Assembly (NCBI GenBank): GCA_963699085.1 | Contig: CAVOTH010000004.1 | Coordinates: forward strand, 124,001-188,000 | Origin: Bog-756 sp963699085 | Lineage (GTDB): Bacteria; Actinomycetota; Acidimicrobiia; Acidimicrobiales; RAAP-2 | DNA: 64,000 nt | Direction: 5' to 3' | In this document: positions 1-10,102 of the stretch, piece by piece | How positions within the stretch are numbered: position 1 is the first letter of the stretch | Layout: each line of letters begins with the position of its first letter | Position numbers and translations under genes: made by a program | The notes under the pieces: model-generated | The model's database searches: none | What the model was told of the DNA's origin: nothing | The model's input: the letters and a program-made list of their open reading frames with translations, nothing else

Positions 1-61
1 GATGGATCACCCAGCTGTCCCGTTGGGAGGTACTGCCCACCGGATCCCCTCGCAGGTGAGG
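1..61. other. Window edge, no feature
   Basis: Sixty-one bases downstream of the deacylase stop. No hairpin or gene end could be supported. Confidence 0.3.
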
Positions 62-1064
<1,003 letters not shown>

Positions 1065-1071
<7 letters not shown>

Positions 1072-1805
1072 GCGCTCCTCCCCCGGCCACCGGACACGCG
1101 GGTCACGGCGTCGGCTTCTGCACCGAGAACCAGTCCGCGCGCCTCCAGGTACGGGGCGAATGCCGTCACGATGGCATCGATATCGGCCGGGCCCTTGGGA
1201 CGTTGGACCTCGTACACATGAGGGAACTCGAGCCACCCGGTCACCAGGTCCCAGAGCCGCACGGCGGCGTCGCCCGCCGGGGGATCGACGAGGACCGGGC
1301 CGAAGAGGAACTGCCGGTCCCCGAACACCAGGGTCGGTACGCCGAAGCCGCCCGCGGCCACCACCCGCTCGTGCTCGGCGAGAACCTCGTCACCGGTGGT
1401 GGGATCGTCGACGGCGGCGCGGACGAGCCCGGGGTCGAGCCCCATCTCGGCCAGGATGGCCTCGGCCACGTCGGGACGGTGCGGCTTGCGACCGTCGATG
1501 TGCAGCGCACGTCCCGCTTCTGCGTACCAGCGGTCCAGAAGGGTCATGTCGGTGCGGCGGAGCAGCGCTCCGACCCGCATCATCGACCACCCGTACGACC
1601 AGTCGCGCTCCCAGGGGTGCTTCTTTCCGTCGGCGCGGTTGATCTCCTCGAGGCTGAAGAACCGCCAGTTGATGTCGAGGCCGGTCTCCTGGCGGACATT
1701 CCTGATCCACAACGACGTCTGGTAGGCGTAGGGGCACATGATGTCGAAGTGGAAGTCGACCGAAGCCGGTCGGCTGCCGGCCACAGAGCTGCTGGGGGCA
1801 CTCAT
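1065..1805 (-). CDS. DsbA-family thioredoxin-fold protein (isomerase/nitroreductase type)
   Basis: Protein of 246 residues with the DsbA/2-hydroxychromene-2-carboxylate isomerase fold, resembling the actinobacterial mycothiol-dependent nitroreductase group. The active-site position reads MCPYAYQTS near residue 25, so the first Cys is kept but the second Cys of CPxC is replaced by Ala. A monothiol or isomerase-like chemistry is therefore more likely than disulfide formation. The C-terminal GGFGVPTLVFGDRQFLFG segment is the usual cis-Pro region. The ATG at 1805 follows the aldo/keto reductase stop directly, and its own stop overlaps the downstream deacylase start, giving a three-gene minus-strand operon. 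Confidence 0.82.
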
Positions 1806-1807
1806 GA

Positions 1808-2788
1808 TCAGAAGTGGCCCAGTACCGGGTGCGGGGCGTAGGGCTCCTCGAGGCGGGCCACCTCGGACTCGTCGAGGGTCAGCTCCTCGGCGGCCAAGGC
1901 ATCGGCCAGATGGCCCGGCTTGGTGGCCCCGACGATGGGGGCGGTGATGCCCGGCTTCTGCAGTAGCCAGGCCAACGCCACCTGGGCCGGCGGCACGTCG
2001 CGGGCGGACGCGACCTCGGCGACCCGTTCGACCACGTCGAAGTCGGTGGGTTGGCTGTAGAGGTAGTTGGTGAAGTCGTCGGTCTCCGATCGGGTGGTGT
2101 GCTTCTCTCCCGACCGGTTGCGATTGCCGGCCAGCACGCCGCGGGCCAGGGGGCTCCACGGGATGACTCCGACCCCCATGTCCATGCATAGCGGGATCAT
2201 CTCGCGCTCCTCCTCGCGATAGATGAGATTGACGTGGTTCTGCATCGAGACGAACCGGGTCCACCCGTGGGCGTCGGCCGTGAACTGGGCCTTGGCGAAC
2301 TGCCAGGAGAACATGCTCGAGGCGCCGATGTAGCGGGCCTTGCCCGACCGGACCACATCATGGAGGGCCTCCATGGTCTCCTCGATCGGGGTGCGGTCGT
2401 CCCACCGGTGGATCTGGTAGAGGTCGACGTAGTCCATGCCGAGACGCTCCAGCGAGGCGTCGATGCCCGACAGGATGTGCTTGCGGGAGAGGCCGCCGCC
2501 GTTCTCGCCCGGGGTCATCGGCATGAAGACCTTGGTGGCCACCACCATCTCGTCGCGGCTCAGGTATTTCGGGAGCAGTCGTCCGGTGGCCACTTCGCTG
2601 GCACCGCCCGAGTAGGTGTCAGCCGTGTCGAAGAAGGTGATCCCGCCTTCGACGGCGGCCCGGACGATCGGATCGGCACCGTCCTCGTCGAGCACCCAGG
2701 GCCGCTCGGAGTCGTTCCCGAAGCTCATCATGCCGAGGCAGACCCGCGAGACGCGGAGTCCGGTACGACCGAGGTTTACGTACTTCAT
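1808..2788 (-). CDS. Aldo/keto reductase
   Basis: NAD(P)H-dependent carbonyl reductase of the AKR superfamily, 326 residues, in the YghZ/Tas-like group. The catalytic tetrad is visible: Asp and Tyr in DTADTYSGG, Lys in VVATKVF and His in YQIHRWD. The cofactor phosphate-binding end GATKPGHL is near the C-terminus. The ATG at 2788 has a clear GGAGGT ribosome binding site. It is the first gene of a minus-strand operon with the DsbA-like protein and the deacylase, and diverges from the NTF2-like gene. Substrate not deducible. Confidence 0.9.
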   Translation of the reverse strand: MKYVNLGRTGLRVSRVCLGMMSFGNDSERPWVLDEDGADPIVRAAVEGGITFFDTADTYSGGASEVATGRLLPKYLSRDEMVVATKVFMPMTPGENGGGLSRKHILSGIDASLERLGMDYVDLYQIHRWDDRTPIEETMEALHDVVRSGKARYIGASSMFSWQFAKAQFTADAHGWTRFVSMQNHVNLIYREEEREMIPLCMDMGVGVIPWSPLARGVLAGNRNRSGEKHTTRSETDDFTNYLYSQPTDFDVVERVAEVASARDVPPAQVALAWLLQKPGITAPIVGATKPGHLADALAAEELTLDESEVARLEEPYAPHPVLGHF

Positions 2789-2893
2789 GGGGGGACCTCC
2801 AGGAATCGGGTGGGTGCGGCGCTCCCACCCTAATGGGGTTGGAAAGTGCCGCTTCTGGACAGGTCGGACGGGCCTCGGGCTAGCGTCGGCGTG

Positions 2894-3400
2894 GTGATCG
2901 ACGACGACCTGATGGCCGAGACAATCGCCGACACCGGGGTCCGTCGGCTGCAGCATGCCTATGCCGACGTGGTCAACCGCCGAGCCTGGCCGGAGCTCGA
3001 GTCGCTCTTCCTGCCCGAGGCCGAGGTGGTGATCGACCGACGCGCCGGCGAGCCGCTGCGGCTGGTGGGTGGGGGTGAGGTCGGAGCGTTCATCGCCTCG
3101 GCCATCGACCACTTCTCGTTCTTCGAGTTCGTCGTGCTCAACGCCCATATCGCCTTTCCCGACGGGGTCGACTCCGGCCAGGCGGTCTGTCGCCTGTTCA
3201 TGTGCGAACTCCGTCAGGACGCCACGACCGGCGCCTTCACCACCGCCTTCGGTCTGTACCACGACCGCTATGCGCTCGAGGGGAGGCGGTGGAGATTCGC
3301 CCAGCGCCGGTATCACTCTCTGGCCCGCCATGGCGGTGTGCTCGACGTCTTCGGGTTTCCGACGGACCCGGGGATGGTCGTCCCCGGCGTCGACGGCTGA
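2894..3400 (+). CDS. SnoaL/NTF2-like family protein
   Basis: About 168 residues with the cone-shaped SnoaL-like/NTF2-like fold: an N-terminal helix with YADVVNRRAWPELESLFLPEAEV, then a beta sheet ending in RRWRFAQRRYHSL. Members act as small isomerases, dehydratases or ligand-binding proteins, often beside oxidoreductases. The start is uncertain (GTG at 2891 or 2894, ATG at 2912). It diverges from the aldo/keto reductase, which suggests but does not prove a shared substrate. Confidence 0.75.
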   Translation: MIDDDLMAETIADTGVRRLQHAYADVVNRRAWPELESLFLPEAEVVIDRRAGEPLRLVGGGEVGAFIASAIDHFSFFEFVVLNAHIAFPDGVDSGQAVCRLFMCELRQDATTGAFTTAFGLYHDRYALEGRRWRFAQRRYHSLARHGGVLDVFGFPTDPGMVVPGVDG

Positions 3401-3479
3401 ACAGAGGTCCGCCATCTCCCCCTCCCGCGATCATCCCGCATCAGCCACCGCCCGGGAGCGGCGTGAGAGCATCGTTCCC

Positions 3480-3947
3480 ATGCCGCTCCTGGTGGTCAGA
3501 CATGCCCGCGCCGGTCGGCGCAGCGCCTACGCAGGGGACGACCTGGACCGTCCACTGTCGACCCGTGGCCGGGCCCAGGCGGAGGCGTTGGTGCCGTTGC
3601 TGGCCTCGTTCCGGCCCCGGCGGATTCTCTCGAGCCCGGCCCTGCGGTGCTTCGAAACGGTCCGTCCACTGGCCGATTCGCTCGAGTTGAACATCGAGTC
3701 GGTGGGGGAGTTGGGCGAGGGGAACGGTCCCGAAGCGCTGCGCCTGCTGGAGCGGATGGCCGGGGAGCCGGCGGTGCTGTGCACCCACCGGGATGTCGCG
3801 ACCGAGCTCCTCGCCACCCTGGCAGAAAACCGGTCGGCTAAGGCCCGCCATCAACTCCGCCTCCTCAAGGGCGAGGTATGGGTGGTGCAGTCGAACGGCC
3901 CGACGCTCGAGATCGTGGATCACATCCACCAGCGGCCCCGGCGGTGA
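3480..3947 (+). CDS. SixA-like histidine phosphatase
   Basis: Short histidine-phosphatase superfamily protein, 155 residues. The RHA motif near the N-terminus (LLVVRHARAG) carries the phosphorylated His and Arg, SSPALRCFETVRPL carries the second Arg, and LCTHRD supplies the second His. Length and motif order match SixA-type phosphohistidine phosphatases or small NUDIX-associated phosphatases. It lies 42 bp upstream of MurL and may be co-transcribed with it. No regulatory site is evident. Confidence 0.85.
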   Translation: MPLLVVRHARAGRRSAYAGDDLDRPLSTRGRAQAEALVPLLASFRPRRILSSPALRCFETVRPLADSLELNIESVGELGEGNGPEALRLLERMAGEPAVLCTHRDVATELLATLAENRSAKARHQLRLLKGEVWVVQSNGPTLEIVDHIHQRPRR

Positions 3948-3989
3948 GCCGGCGGGCCGGAAGCGGGCGACCACTACGCTGACCGCCCG

Positions 3990-5351
3990 ATGACCGCTCC
4001 CGTCCGCTTCGAGCCGGATTCGTTCCGCACCTTCCGGGTGACCACCCGGGCCTACGACCCCGTCAACCGGACAGTCACCCTCAACTACGCACTCGATGAC
4101 CGGGCGGCATTCGTCGAGACCATCATCTTCGAGACCGTGCCGACCGGGGTCGCCGACCCGTCCGGTCCGGGATTCGAGCGGGCCCTGCTCCACCTGCATG
4201 TGGCTGCCGGGACGAGCTACTACAAGACCGCAGCCCCCGATGATGTAGTCGTCGAAGGGGATGCTCTCTCCTCCGACGAGCTGGCGTTCCACCGTCACCT
4301 CTACGACGACGGGCTCCGAGAGTTCGCTCATTCCAACGGGTTGCCGGTTCCCCGGCCGGTGGTGATCCGGGCGACCGGCACCGGGACACCGCCACCGGCA
4401 CCGCCGGCGGGTGGGCTCCCTCCGGGGCTGGTGGTCCCGATCGGCGGAGGAAAGGACTCGATGGTCCTGATCGAGTCGGTCAGCCATCTCCGGCCCCGAC
4501 TGTTCGCCGTCAATCCGCACCCGCTGGTGATCGAGCTGGCCGAAGAGGCCGGGCTCGAGCTGCTGATCGTCCGTCGACACCTGGACCCCGGGCTCGCCGC
4601 GCTGAACCGTGCCGGCGCCTTGAACGGTCATGTGCCGATTACCGCCATCGTCTCGCTCCTGGCCGTGGTCGGTGGGTTCGTGTACGGATACGACACGGTG
4701 GCCATGGCCGTCGAACGTTCGGCCAGCGAGGAGACCGTCTCGGTCGGCGGGGTGCCGGTAAACCATCAGTACTCGAAGAGCCGGGACCTCGAGCTGATGC
4801 TGGCCGAGGTCGTCACCATCACGGTGTCGCCCGATCTCACCTACGGCTCGGCTCTGCGCCCGTACTCCGAACTGGCGATCGCCAGGGCGTTCGCCGGACT
4901 CACCAGGTACCACCGCCTGTTCTGCAGCTGCAACACGGCCTTCCGCCAGGATGCCGCCACCGGGGACCGCTGGTGCGGGCAGTGCCCGAAGTGCCGGTTC
5001 GTCGGACTCATGCTCGCCCCGTTCCTGGAGAGGGACGCGCTCTCCCGGATCATCGGGCGCGACATGTTCGCTGACCCGGATCAGGTACCCGGATTCGCCG
5101 CACTGATGAGTGACGTCGACAAGCCCTTCGAGTGTGTGGGGGAGCGCCGCGAGTCGGCGGTCGCCCTCCTCCTGCTGGCCGATCAGGAGCAATGGCAGGA
5201 CTCCCCGGTGGTGAAGGCCCTGGCTCCGGTCGCCGCCGAACTGGTCACCGACGCCGACGTGGCCGACCTCTTGGCCCCGAGGAACGAGCTGGGATTTGCC
5301 GACCCCGATATTGCCTTGGCCGTGGCCGAACTCTTGGCGGGTGACCGGTGA
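3990..5351 (+). CDS. murL: UDP-MurNAc-L-Ala-L-Glu epimerase, MurL
   Basis: Converts the terminal L-Glu of UDP-MurNAc-L-Ala-L-Glu to D-Glu in the cytoplasm with ATP, replacing glutamate racemase in the MurD2-MurL route first described in Xanthomonas. The 453 residues show the family's hallmarks: SYYKTAAP after the N-terminal domain, a PP-loop-like VPIGGGKDS near residue 150, GALNGHVPITAI, VNHQYSKSRDLE, and a cysteine-rich C-terminal part with FCSCN and CGQCPKC that may bind a metal. The stop overlaps the next gene (GTGA at 5348-5351), and that gene is the matching MurD-type ligase. The pairing makes the call strong. Confidence 0.9.
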   Translation: MTAPVRFEPDSFRTFRVTTRAYDPVNRTVTLNYALDDRAAFVETIIFETVPTGVADPSGPGFERALLHLHVAAGTSYYKTAAPDDVVVEGDALSSDELAFHRHLYDDGLREFAHSNGLPVPRPVVIRATGTGTPPPAPPAGGLPPGLVVPIGGGKDSMVLIESVSHLRPRLFAVNPHPLVIELAEEAGLELLIVRRHLDPGLAALNRAGALNGHVPITAIVSLLAVVGGFVYGYDTVAMAVERSASEETVSVGGVPVNHQYSKSRDLELMLAEVVTITVSPDLTYGSALRPYSELAIARAFAGLTRYHRLFCSCNTAFRQDAATGDRWCGQCPKCRFVGLMLAPFLERDALSRIIGRDMFADPDQVPGFAALMSDVDKPFECVGERRESAVALLLLADQEQWQDSPVVKALAPVAAELVTDADVADLLAPRNELGFADPDIALAVAELLAGDR

Positions 5352-6670
5352 CGCTCGACGAGGTCCTCGGACTGCGGTTGGCGGTGTGGGGCCTGGGCAC
5401 AGAGGGGAACGCGGTGGTGGAGCTCGCCCGTGCCCGCGGCGTCGAGCCGCTCCTGGTCGACGACCGGCCCGACGGCGGAAAGGTGGTCCTTCCCGGTGAC
5501 GTGGCCTGGGAGGACGTCGATGTGGTGGTTCGGGCGCCTGGAGTGAGCCGGTACCGACCGGAGTTCGTCGCCGCCGAAGCCGCCGGGGTAGTGGTGACGA
5601 CGGCCATGGCCATCTGGCTCGAGGACCACGCCGACGCTCCGGTGATGGCTGTGACCGGTACCAAGGGCAAGAGCACCACCGCGGCCCTGGCCGCCGAGAT
5701 CCTGCGTGCCGATGGGAACCAGGTGTCCCTGGTCGGGAACATCGGGATCCCGGTCACCGATACCTACGGGGAGGCCCGGGCCGATGCCTATGTGGTGGAG
5801 GTCTCCTCGTACCAGGCCGCTGATGTCACCGTCTCCCCGAAGGTGGTCGTCCTGACCAGCTTGGCGCCCGATCATCTGGACTGGCACGGCGGGGTCGAGC
5901 CCTACTATCGCGACAAGCTCCGATTGGTCACGGCCGGTCGACCCGACGGTGCCGGTTCCTTGGCGGTCAGCGCCGGGAACCCCGAGGCGGTCCGCCGGAC
6001 CGAGGACCACCCGGACCGGATGTTGTACGGCCCCGAAGGGCGGGTGCATCTGGGCGACGACGGGTGGATCGAAGTCGACGGCACCCGATTGGTGCAGTCC
6101 GATCGGTTGCGCATCCCCGGACGTCACAACGTGTGGAACCTGTGCGGCGCCTTGGCCGGTGCGCTGCTGGTCACCGGCCGGACACCCTCGACAGACGCCG
6201 TGTCCGGTGTGATCGACCGCTTCGCCGGGCTGCCATCACGGTGCCGGCTCATCGGCGAGCACCACGGACTCACCTACGTCGACGACGCCCTCGCTTCGAA
6301 TCCGTTCGCCGCGGCCGCATCCATCGAGACCTTCACCGACCGGCCGCTGACCGTCATCGTGGGCGGGGCCGATCGCGGGGTCGACCCGGGCCCGATGGTG
6401 GCGGCGCTGGCTGCGCACCGGCCGGCGGCGTCGGTGGTCGTGCTGCCTCCGGACGCCGAGCGTGTGGCCGAGGCACTGGTGGTCGGCGGCCTGTCCCCGG
6501 GGGCGGTCCGGGTGGCACATAATCTGGCAGGAGCGGTGGAGCTCGCCTCTGCGCTGACCCGGGCGGGCGGGGTGGTCCTGTTCTCACCGGGGGCGCCGAC
6601 GCCCGACGGTGGCGGAGGGTACCGCGAACGCAGCCGGCAGTTCGCCCTATCGTCCGGGCTGGATCAATAG
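5348..6670 (+). CDS. murD2: UDP-MurNAc-L-alanine--L-glutamate ligase, MurD2
   Basis: Mur-ligase family enzyme of 440 residues that adds glutamate to UDP-MurNAc-L-Ala. An N-terminal Rossmann-like domain (WGLGTEGNA) is followed by the ATP loop VTGTKGKST at residues 102-110. The central domain holds GNIGIP and the VEVSSYQ motif, and the C-terminal domain holds GRHNVWNL and VDDALASNP. Ordinary MurD uses D-Glu; translational overlap with MurL indicates the L-Glu-specific MurD2 type. The GTG start is inside the MurL stop. Specificity is inferred from context, not residues. Confidence 0.88.
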   Translation: MTLDEVLGLRLAVWGLGTEGNAVVELARARGVEPLLVDDRPDGGKVVLPGDVAWEDVDVVVRAPGVSRYRPEFVAAEAAGVVVTTAMAIWLEDHADAPVMAVTGTKGKSTTAALAAEILRADGNQVSLVGNIGIPVTDTYGEARADAYVVEVSSYQAADVTVSPKVVVLTSLAPDHLDWHGGVEPYYRDKLRLVTAGRPDGAGSLAVSAGNPEAVRRTEDHPDRMLYGPEGRVHLGDDGWIEVDGTRLVQSDRLRIPGRHNVWNLCGALAGALLVTGRTPSTDAVSGVIDRFAGLPSRCRLIGEHHGLTYVDDALASNPFAAAASIETFTDRPLTVIVGGADRGVDPGPMVAALAAHRPAASVVVLPPDAERVAEALVVGGLSPGAVRVAHNLAGAVELASALTRAGGVVLFSPGAPTPDGGGGYRERSRQFALSSGLDQ

Positions 6671-6767
6671 CGGCGGTGGGTCCGGCCGCCCGCATCAACC
6701 CGGACGACGCCGCCGGGTTGACAGTGCTGCGGCACCGGGCAACGGTTGAGGTGAACCCAGGGGAGGA

Positions 6768-7848
6768 ATGTTGCGCCGGATAGCCATCATCACGGACCAT
6801 GTCGTCGAGGTCGACGCCGACGTAGACCAGGAGCGGGGGACCTTTCTGATCGACCCCGCGGCACTGCACGACGTGCTGGGTTGGGAGCTCGGGCCGAACG
6901 GACTCTGCCGGGGAGATATCTGCGTTCCTGTGCGCGACGTCGACGCCGTGATGGTGGGCGACCGCATCGACGTGGTGGCCGTCGCCGCCGTCGTGCGCCA
7001 GCCCGTCGTGGTGGACGTCGACGCCGGCATCGTGGCGGTGGCGCTGCCCGCCGAACTGCGCCGCCATGCGCTGGACGACCTCGACGCGCCCGGGTTCACG
7101 TTGCCGGACCTCGACGACGTGCCCCGTGCGCTCGACGAGTGGGCGGGGACCAAGAAGCTGCTCGTCACCTTTTCGAGCTGGTGCGGGTGTCGCTACGACC
7201 TTCCCGGCTGGCAGGCGCTGCACGACGAGCTGCCCCCGACGGGTTCACGGTGATCGCCGTGGCCATCGACCAGCGGGCTGATGATGTGCGTCCCTTCACC
7301 GAAGGCATCACCATGCCGGTGCTCTACGACCGGCACCACCTGCTGACCGAGCTGTACGCCATCTCCAATGTGCCCACCGTGGTGTGGATCGACGAGTCCG
7401 ACCGGATCGTGCGGCCCAACGCCGAGGCGTTCGGGACCGATACCTTCGCCGAGTTCACCGGGGCCGAGTCGGCCCCCCACCTCGAGATGGTCCGGCAGTG
7501 GGTCCGCAACGGCGAGGTCCCGCTCGACGAGGATCAGGCCCGGGGTGCGGTGGACGATCTGTCCCACGACGAGGTACTCGCCCGGTTGCACTTCGGGTGG
7601 CCGCCGAAGCTCATCGCCGGGGTGATGCCACCACCACCCGTCTGCACGTGGACAGGGCGTCAGACCTCGCACCTGACGACCTGACCATCTGGCGGGCGGG
7701 GATGCCGCTGGTGGGGGAGGACCCATTCGGCGCCGGACTTCCTGACCCGGTATGAGGAGTGGCGGGCAAGGGCTCACCGGCCCACGCGCTGGCCGCAGAT
7801 CCGCATTCTGATCCGGCCGATCCGACGTCGGCCGCGCTGGCCACATGA
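6768..7848 (+). CDS. Redoxin/TlpA-like thioredoxin-fold protein, multiply frameshifted
   Basis: A two-part protein: an N-terminal beta-rich domain of about 120 residues, then a thioredoxin-like domain with FSSWCGCRYDLPGW, the cis-Pro region NVPTVVWID, and a TPR-like C-terminal tail (DLAPDDLTIWRAGMPLVGEDPFG). The pieces lie in different frames, with breaks near 7237-7243 (one C missing), 7595-7597 (one G missing), 7735 (one extra G) and about 7765-7772. Restored, it would be about 360 residues and end at 7848 in an ATGA overlap with the ferredoxin gene. Every break is a single base, so consensus error is the likeliest cause. Probably a thiol oxidoreductase or AhpC/TSA-like protein. Confidence 0.72.
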
Positions 7849-8039
7849 ACGTCGAGATCGACCTGGAAACCTGCACCGGGCACGGCCGGTGCTACATGGT
7901 GGCGCCGTTGGTCTTCACCAGCGATGACAGCGGCTTCGGAGTCGTGATGACCCGTGGTCATCTCGACCCTGCCCAGCTGGCTGAGGCCCGGTCGGCCGTG
8001 GCCAACTGCCCCGAGCGGGCCATCACCCTCACCGGATAG
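7845..8039 (+). CDS. [3Fe-4S] ferredoxin
   Basis: Ferredoxin of 64 residues with Cys10, Cys16 and Cys55 (CTGHGRC and NCPE) and His where a 4Fe-4S protein would have its second Cys, the pattern of one-electron donors to actinobacterial cytochromes P450. It overlaps the redoxin stop by an ATGA. The nearest P450 starts 5 kb downstream, so its partner is not set by the local operon. Confidence 0.9.
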   Translation: MNVEIDLETCTGHGRCYMVAPLVFTSDDSGFGVVMTRGHLDPAQLAEARSAVANCPERAITLTG

Positions 8040-8091
8040 GCATGGGTGCACAGTCGGAGGAGGTCGACCGACCGTCCTCTATCGTTCCTAC

Positions 8092-8683
8092 GTGGCGACC
8101 GTCCGATCAATCTGCGTCTTCTGCGGGTCGAGCCCCGGGCGAGATCCGATGTTCGCGAACACGGCCGGAGCCGTTGGCCACCTGCTCGCCGAGCGCCGGA
8201 TCACCCTCGTCTACGGGGGTGGCCACGTCGGTCTGATGGGGGTGGTGGCGGACGCCGCCCTGGCCGGCGGTGGCGAGGTCCATGGTGTGATCACGAGGAC
8301 CCTTCAGGAGAAGGAGGTCGCCCATCAGGGCCTGACCCGGCTGGAGGTCACCGAGTCGATGCACGAACGGAAAGGGGGCCATGGCCGAGGCCTCGGACGG
8401 GTTCATCATGCTCCCTGGGGGTCTCGGCACCTTCGAGGAGTTCTTCGAGGTGGCGACGTGGACCCAGCTGGGGATCCACGACAAACCTTGCGGCATCCTC
8501 AACGTCGGTGGCTATTTCGATCCACTTGTCGCACTGTTGGACGACTCCGCCGAACAACGATTCCTCCGCCGCGAGCATCGCCAATTGATCATGGTGGAGA
8601 CGGAGCCCGAATCCCTAGTCGATCGGTTGATCGCCTGGGAGCCGGTCGTGATCGACAAATGGGTGGATCGACCAGAAGGGTGA
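8092..8683 (+). CDS. LOG-family protein (TIGR00730 type), frameshifted
   Basis: Rossmann-like protein of the lysine-decarboxylase-like/LOG superfamily; characterised members are nucleoside 5'-monophosphate phosphoribohydrolases (cytokinin activation) or nucleotide-degrading enzymes. The N-terminal frame has ICVFCGSSPG and VYGGGHVGLMG. The catalytic PGGLGTFEEFFE motif is in another frame. The break is at 8372-8376, where five Gs stand where four would keep the frame. Restored length is about 196 residues, normal for the family. GTG start at 8092. Confidence 0.82.
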
Positions 8684-9891
8684 TTTCGGCTGACGGCCCC
8701 TACGCCGTCCGCGGCGCGGGGAAGCCCGAGAGCCATCTCGGCGATGATGTTGAGGTTGATCTCGGTGGTCCCGCCGGCGATAGTCGCCTGGCGGGCCGCA
8801 GCCAGGGTGTAGGCCCACGGGCCGTCAACGACGCCGGCCGGGCCGACCATGTCGACGGCCAACTCGGCCAGCCGCTGCTCGGCGCGGCCCCACGCCAGCT
8901 TGGCCAGCGAGCCGTCGGGACCGGTCGGGCGGCCGCTGCGCATCTGGGCCAGTGAGCGGTTGCACATCCACCGCATGCAGGCGATGTCCGCGTAGACGCC
9001 GGCCACCCGGTCGCGGATCCGCGGGTCCTTGAGGGAGTCGGCCGCGTTCGGATCGGCGAGCAGTTGGTCGAGCTTGCGGGAGAGTCCGAGGTGGAGTCGT
9101 GCCACGCCGGCGCGCTCGAAGCTGAGGGTGGTCATGGCCACCTGCCAGCCCTGGTTCAGCGGACCGAGGAGCGCGTCACGGGGGATCCGCACGTCGCTGA
9201 AGAAGAGCTCGCTGAACGGCTCCTCACCGGTGATGGTGCGGACCGGTCGGATCTCGATCCCGGGCGTCCGGAGATCGACCAGCAGGCAGCTGATGCCTTT
9301 GTGTTTCGGGGCATCGGAATCCGTGCGTACATACAGCTGGCACCAGTCGGCCAACCCGCCGAGGCTGTTCCAGGTCTTCTGGCCGTTGACCACGAAGACG
9401 TCGCCATCGATCGACGCGCTGGTGCGGAGGGAGGCCAGATCGCTCCCGGCATCGGGCTCGGACATTCCCTGGGACCAGATCTCGTCGCCCCACAGCATCG
9501 GGCGCAGGAATCGCTCCTGCTGTTCAGTCGTGCCATAGGTCATGATCGCCGGGGCGATGTTGGCGACGCCGATGACGTTGACCGCCCCTGGGGCCGATGC
9601 CGCGCTCATCTCCTCCAGGTAGGCGAGTTGTTCGTCGATGTCCGCGCCCCGCCCCCCGTGCTCGACCGGCCAGGCCGGTGCCGCCCACCCTGCGTCGGCC
9701 AGCTGCCGGTTCCATCCTCGCAGGAGCTCCAGGTCCTGCGCCTCGGGCGACCGCTGTCCGGCCCGGGCCACCTCGGGAGTCAGATGGTCGGCCAGCCAGG
9801 CCCGCAGAGTGTGGCGCAGTTCCGTGGCCGGGTCGGCATCAGTGACGGGGGAGGCGTCCCGCCCGTCGGGAGGCGCGGCATTCATGGTCAT
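8512..9891 (-). CDS. Acyl-CoA dehydrogenase
   Basis: FAD-dependent alpha,beta-dehydrogenation of an acyl-CoA. Recognisable parts are the N-terminal helical domain, SEPDAGSDLASLRT, the beta-domain NGQKTWNSLGG, and a C-terminal helical domain ending in AGGTTEINLNIIAEMALGLPR. Family proteins usually end just after that segment, near 8690, but this frame runs about 170 bases further into the 3' end of the convergent LOG gene, so a small frameshift near the stop is possible. The start at 9891 (MTMN) has AGGAGA upstream. It diverges from the thioesterase, a logical partner in CoA-ester metabolism. Confidence 0.87.
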   Translation of the reverse strand: MTMNAAPPDGRDASPVTDADPATELRHTLRAWLADHLTPEVARAGQRSPEAQDLELLRGWNRQLADAGWAAPAWPVEHGGRGADIDEQLAYLEEMSAASAPGAVNVIGVANIAPAIMTYGTTEQQERFLRPMLWGDEIWSQGMSEPDAGSDLASLRTSASIDGDVFVVNGQKTWNSLGGLADWCQLYVRTDSDAPKHKGISCLLVDLRTPGIEIRPVRTITGEEPFSELFFSDVRIPRDALLGPLNQGWQVAMTTLSFERAGVARLHLGLSRKLDQLLADPNAADSLKDPRIRDRVAGVYADIACMRWMCNRSLAQMRSGRPTGPDGSLAKLAWGRAEQRLAELAVDMVGPAGVVDGPWAYTLAAARQATIAGGTTEINLNIIAEMALGLPRAADGVGAVSRNHPSGRSTHLSITTGSQAINRSTRDSGSVSTMINWRCSRRRNRCSAESSNSATSGSK

Positions 9892-10102
9892 GGGCGGGGT
9901 CTCCTGGAGTGCGGGGTCCTCGGCGCCGATCGCAGCGGGCGGACTCCGCACGTGGCTGGCGGCTTCACCCGAACACAGTAGTCAGAGGGATGTCGCCAGG
10001 CGCCACGCTGCGGCATCGAATGAGTGCTCTTCATCCTGGTCGCAGGTACCGGCGACGATATGCTCGTGCTCCCCGCCGACCCAACGCCCGAGGAGACCCA
10101 CC

